Shown in pieces: positions 1 to 38,987 of a stretch of DNA of 38,987 bases. Origin of the DNA: Paulinella micropora (lineage: Eukaryota; Cercozoa; Imbricatea; Euglyphida). Both the position numbers and the translations under genes were made by a program. The stretch spans positions 702,729 to 741,715 of the forward strand of contig BJOX01000116.1 in the NCBI GenBank assembly GCA_009731375.1, in the 5' to 3' direction. Each line of letters begins with the position of its first letter. Position 1 is the first letter of the stretch. The notes under the pieces were generated by a model. It was given only the letters and a program-made list of their open reading frames with translations. It made no database searches and was not told the origin of the DNA.

Positions 1-9
1 GAGATACAC

Positions 10-75
<66 letters not shown>

Positions 76-92
76 CATTATCATCATCATCA

Positions 93-156
<64 letters not shown>
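1..156. repeat. (ATT)n with short (ATC)n
   Basis: The triplet array starts after GAGATACAC, which resembles the 3' end of repeat family A at about 330-338, so positions 1-9 are probably the end of another family A copy. Confidence 0.8.
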
Positions 157-157
<1 letters not shown>

Positions 158-345
158 GTTATAAGGGAGTACATAGGCCATCGGTCCCTTTCCATAGGCT
201 GATTGGTATAAAGCTCCTAGAGTAATGTTCTATGCCGTCACTTCCTTTATTCCACCGATTGGTGTGGAGACTTTCCTTATGGAATGGAGGACTGGATGCA
301 CATGGCCTTTTGGCTCAGCAATTGGCAGGAGATACATTATTATTG
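157..345 (+). mobile_element. Dispersed repeat family A, copy 1
   Basis: This non-microsatellite block of about 190 bp is repeated in inverted orientation at 10829-10985 with high identity. Both copies begin next to an ATT array, and this one ends GAGATACATTATT. It has no coding potential and is probably a SINE-like element of unknown class. Confidence 0.7.
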
Positions 346-358
346 TTATAATATTCAC

Positions 359-37911
<37,553 letters not shown>

Positions 37912-38600
37912 CTGGACAGACAGATAGATAGGCATGTTTGGTCTATCACCCTAGATAGACAGATAGATAGGTATGTTTGGTCTATCACCCTAGATAGACA
38001 GATAGATAGGTATGTTTGTCTATCACCCTAGATAGACAGATAGATAGGCATGTTTGGTCTATCACCCTAGATAGACAGATAGATAGGCATGTTTGGTCTA
38101 TCACCCTAGATAGACAGATAGATAGGCGTGTTTAGTCTATCACCCCAGATAGACAGATAGACAGGCATGTTTGGTCTATCACCCTAGATAGACAGATAGA
38201 TAGGCATATTTGGTCTATCAGCGCTACCAATCGAAGACAAGCTATTCGGAATCTAGATAGACATATAGATAGGCATGTTTGGTCTATCAGACGACAAGCT
38301 CCCACCAATCGAACATCAGCCATCCGGAACCTGGATAGACAGATAGATAGGTATGTTTGGTCTATCACCCTAGATAGACAGATAGATAGGCATGTTTGGT
38401 CTATCACCCTAGATAGACAGATAGATAGGTATGTTTGGTCTATCACCGTAGATAGACAGATAGATAGGCATGTTTGGTCTATCAGCGCTGCCTAGACAAG
38501 AGATAGATAAATAGATAGATAGTTAGAAACTGCATGAAGGATTTTCCCAGTGCAACGACAAGCATCCCACCAATCGAAAATATTATTCGGCCGAACCCTG
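37912..38600 (-). repeat. 39-bp minisatellite and three 5' copies of exon 1
   Basis: Units of 39 bp (one of 38) hold ATGTTTGGTCTATCACCC plus GATAGACAGATAGATAGG, about 13 in total. Copies of the exon 1 start lie at 38225-38264, 38297-38337 and 38530-38597; the last keeps LVVALGKSFMQF-like sequence but has a one-base shift. Confidence 0.87.
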
Positions 38601-38987
38601 GATAGGTAGGTAGGCAGGTAGGTAGGCGGATAGGTAGGTAGGCAGGTAGGTAGGCGGATAGGTAGGTAGGTAGGTAGGTAGGTAGGTAGGTAGGTAGGTA
38701 AGCAGGTAGGTAAGCAGGTAGACAGGTAGGTAGGTAGGTAGGTAGGTAGGTAGGCAGGCAGGCAGCGCAGGCAGGTAGGTAGGTAGGTAGGTAGGTAGGT
38801 AGGTAGGCAGGTAGGCAGGTAGGCAGGTAGGCAGGTAGGCAGGTAGGTAGGTAGGTAGGTGATAGGTAGGTAGGTAGGTAGGTAGGTAGACATTTAGGTA
38901 GGTAGGTAGGTAGGTAGGTAGGTAGGCAGGCAGGAAGGTAGGTAGGTAGGCAGGTAGGCAGGTAGGCAGGTAGGTAGGTAGGTAGGT
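38601..38987. repeat. GGTA/GGCA array to the window end
   Basis: GGTAGGTA with GGCA, GCGGATA and a 10-bp GC interruption. No exon upstream of exon 1 was found here. Confidence 0.95.

Overview
This window comes from a eukaryotic nuclear genome. It holds one intron-rich gene on the minus strand, buried in simple-sequence DNA. The organism cannot be named. GT-AG introns, very small exons, a non-LTR retrotransposon fragment and tRNA-like SINEs exclude bacteria, and the overall look suits an alga or other protist. Almost every long open frame is translated microsatellite and not a gene.

Reading the minus strand from high to low coordinates, I found 34 small exons (27-116 nt, 2,208 coding nt in all, about 5.7% of the window). 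They join in one uninterrupted frame with matching phases at all 33 junctions, and every intron starts GT and ends AG. The joined product is about 735 residues of an ABCC/MRP-type ABC transporter. It runs from the N-terminal TMD0 (exons 1-8, 37911-30448), through TMD1 (exons 9-24, 28778-8690), into the first nucleotide-binding domain (exons 25-34, 7951-359). NBD1 shows a Walker A motif (GTVGNGKT, split over exons 30 and 31) and a Q-loop (exon 32). The ABC signature, Walker B, TMD2 and NBD2 would lie before position 1. The start codon lies beyond exon 1 and was not found.

The introns are tetranucleotide arrays (GATA/CTAT, GTAT/CATA, GGTA/CTAC), CAT/ATC and ATT triplets, GGATA pentamers, GGATAA and TTAGGG hexamers, and CA, GA and TA tracts. 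Embedded in them are partial copies of the gene's own exons. The copies follow a polarity: those upstream of an exon keep its acceptor and 5' part, and those downstream keep its 3' part and donor. Roughly 20 of the 34 exons have such copies. Exon 33 has a second complete copy.

Transposon remains are a 5'-truncated LINE (22561-23250, with the end of its ORF) and two other pieces of its 3' end, five SINE copies with a tRNA-like head and (ATT)n tail, four further dispersed repeat families (A-D), and two inverted-repeat (MITE-like) families. LINE, B and D end in (CTAT)n, while SINE and C, and apparently A, end in (ATT)n. Eight N gaps interrupt the assembly.
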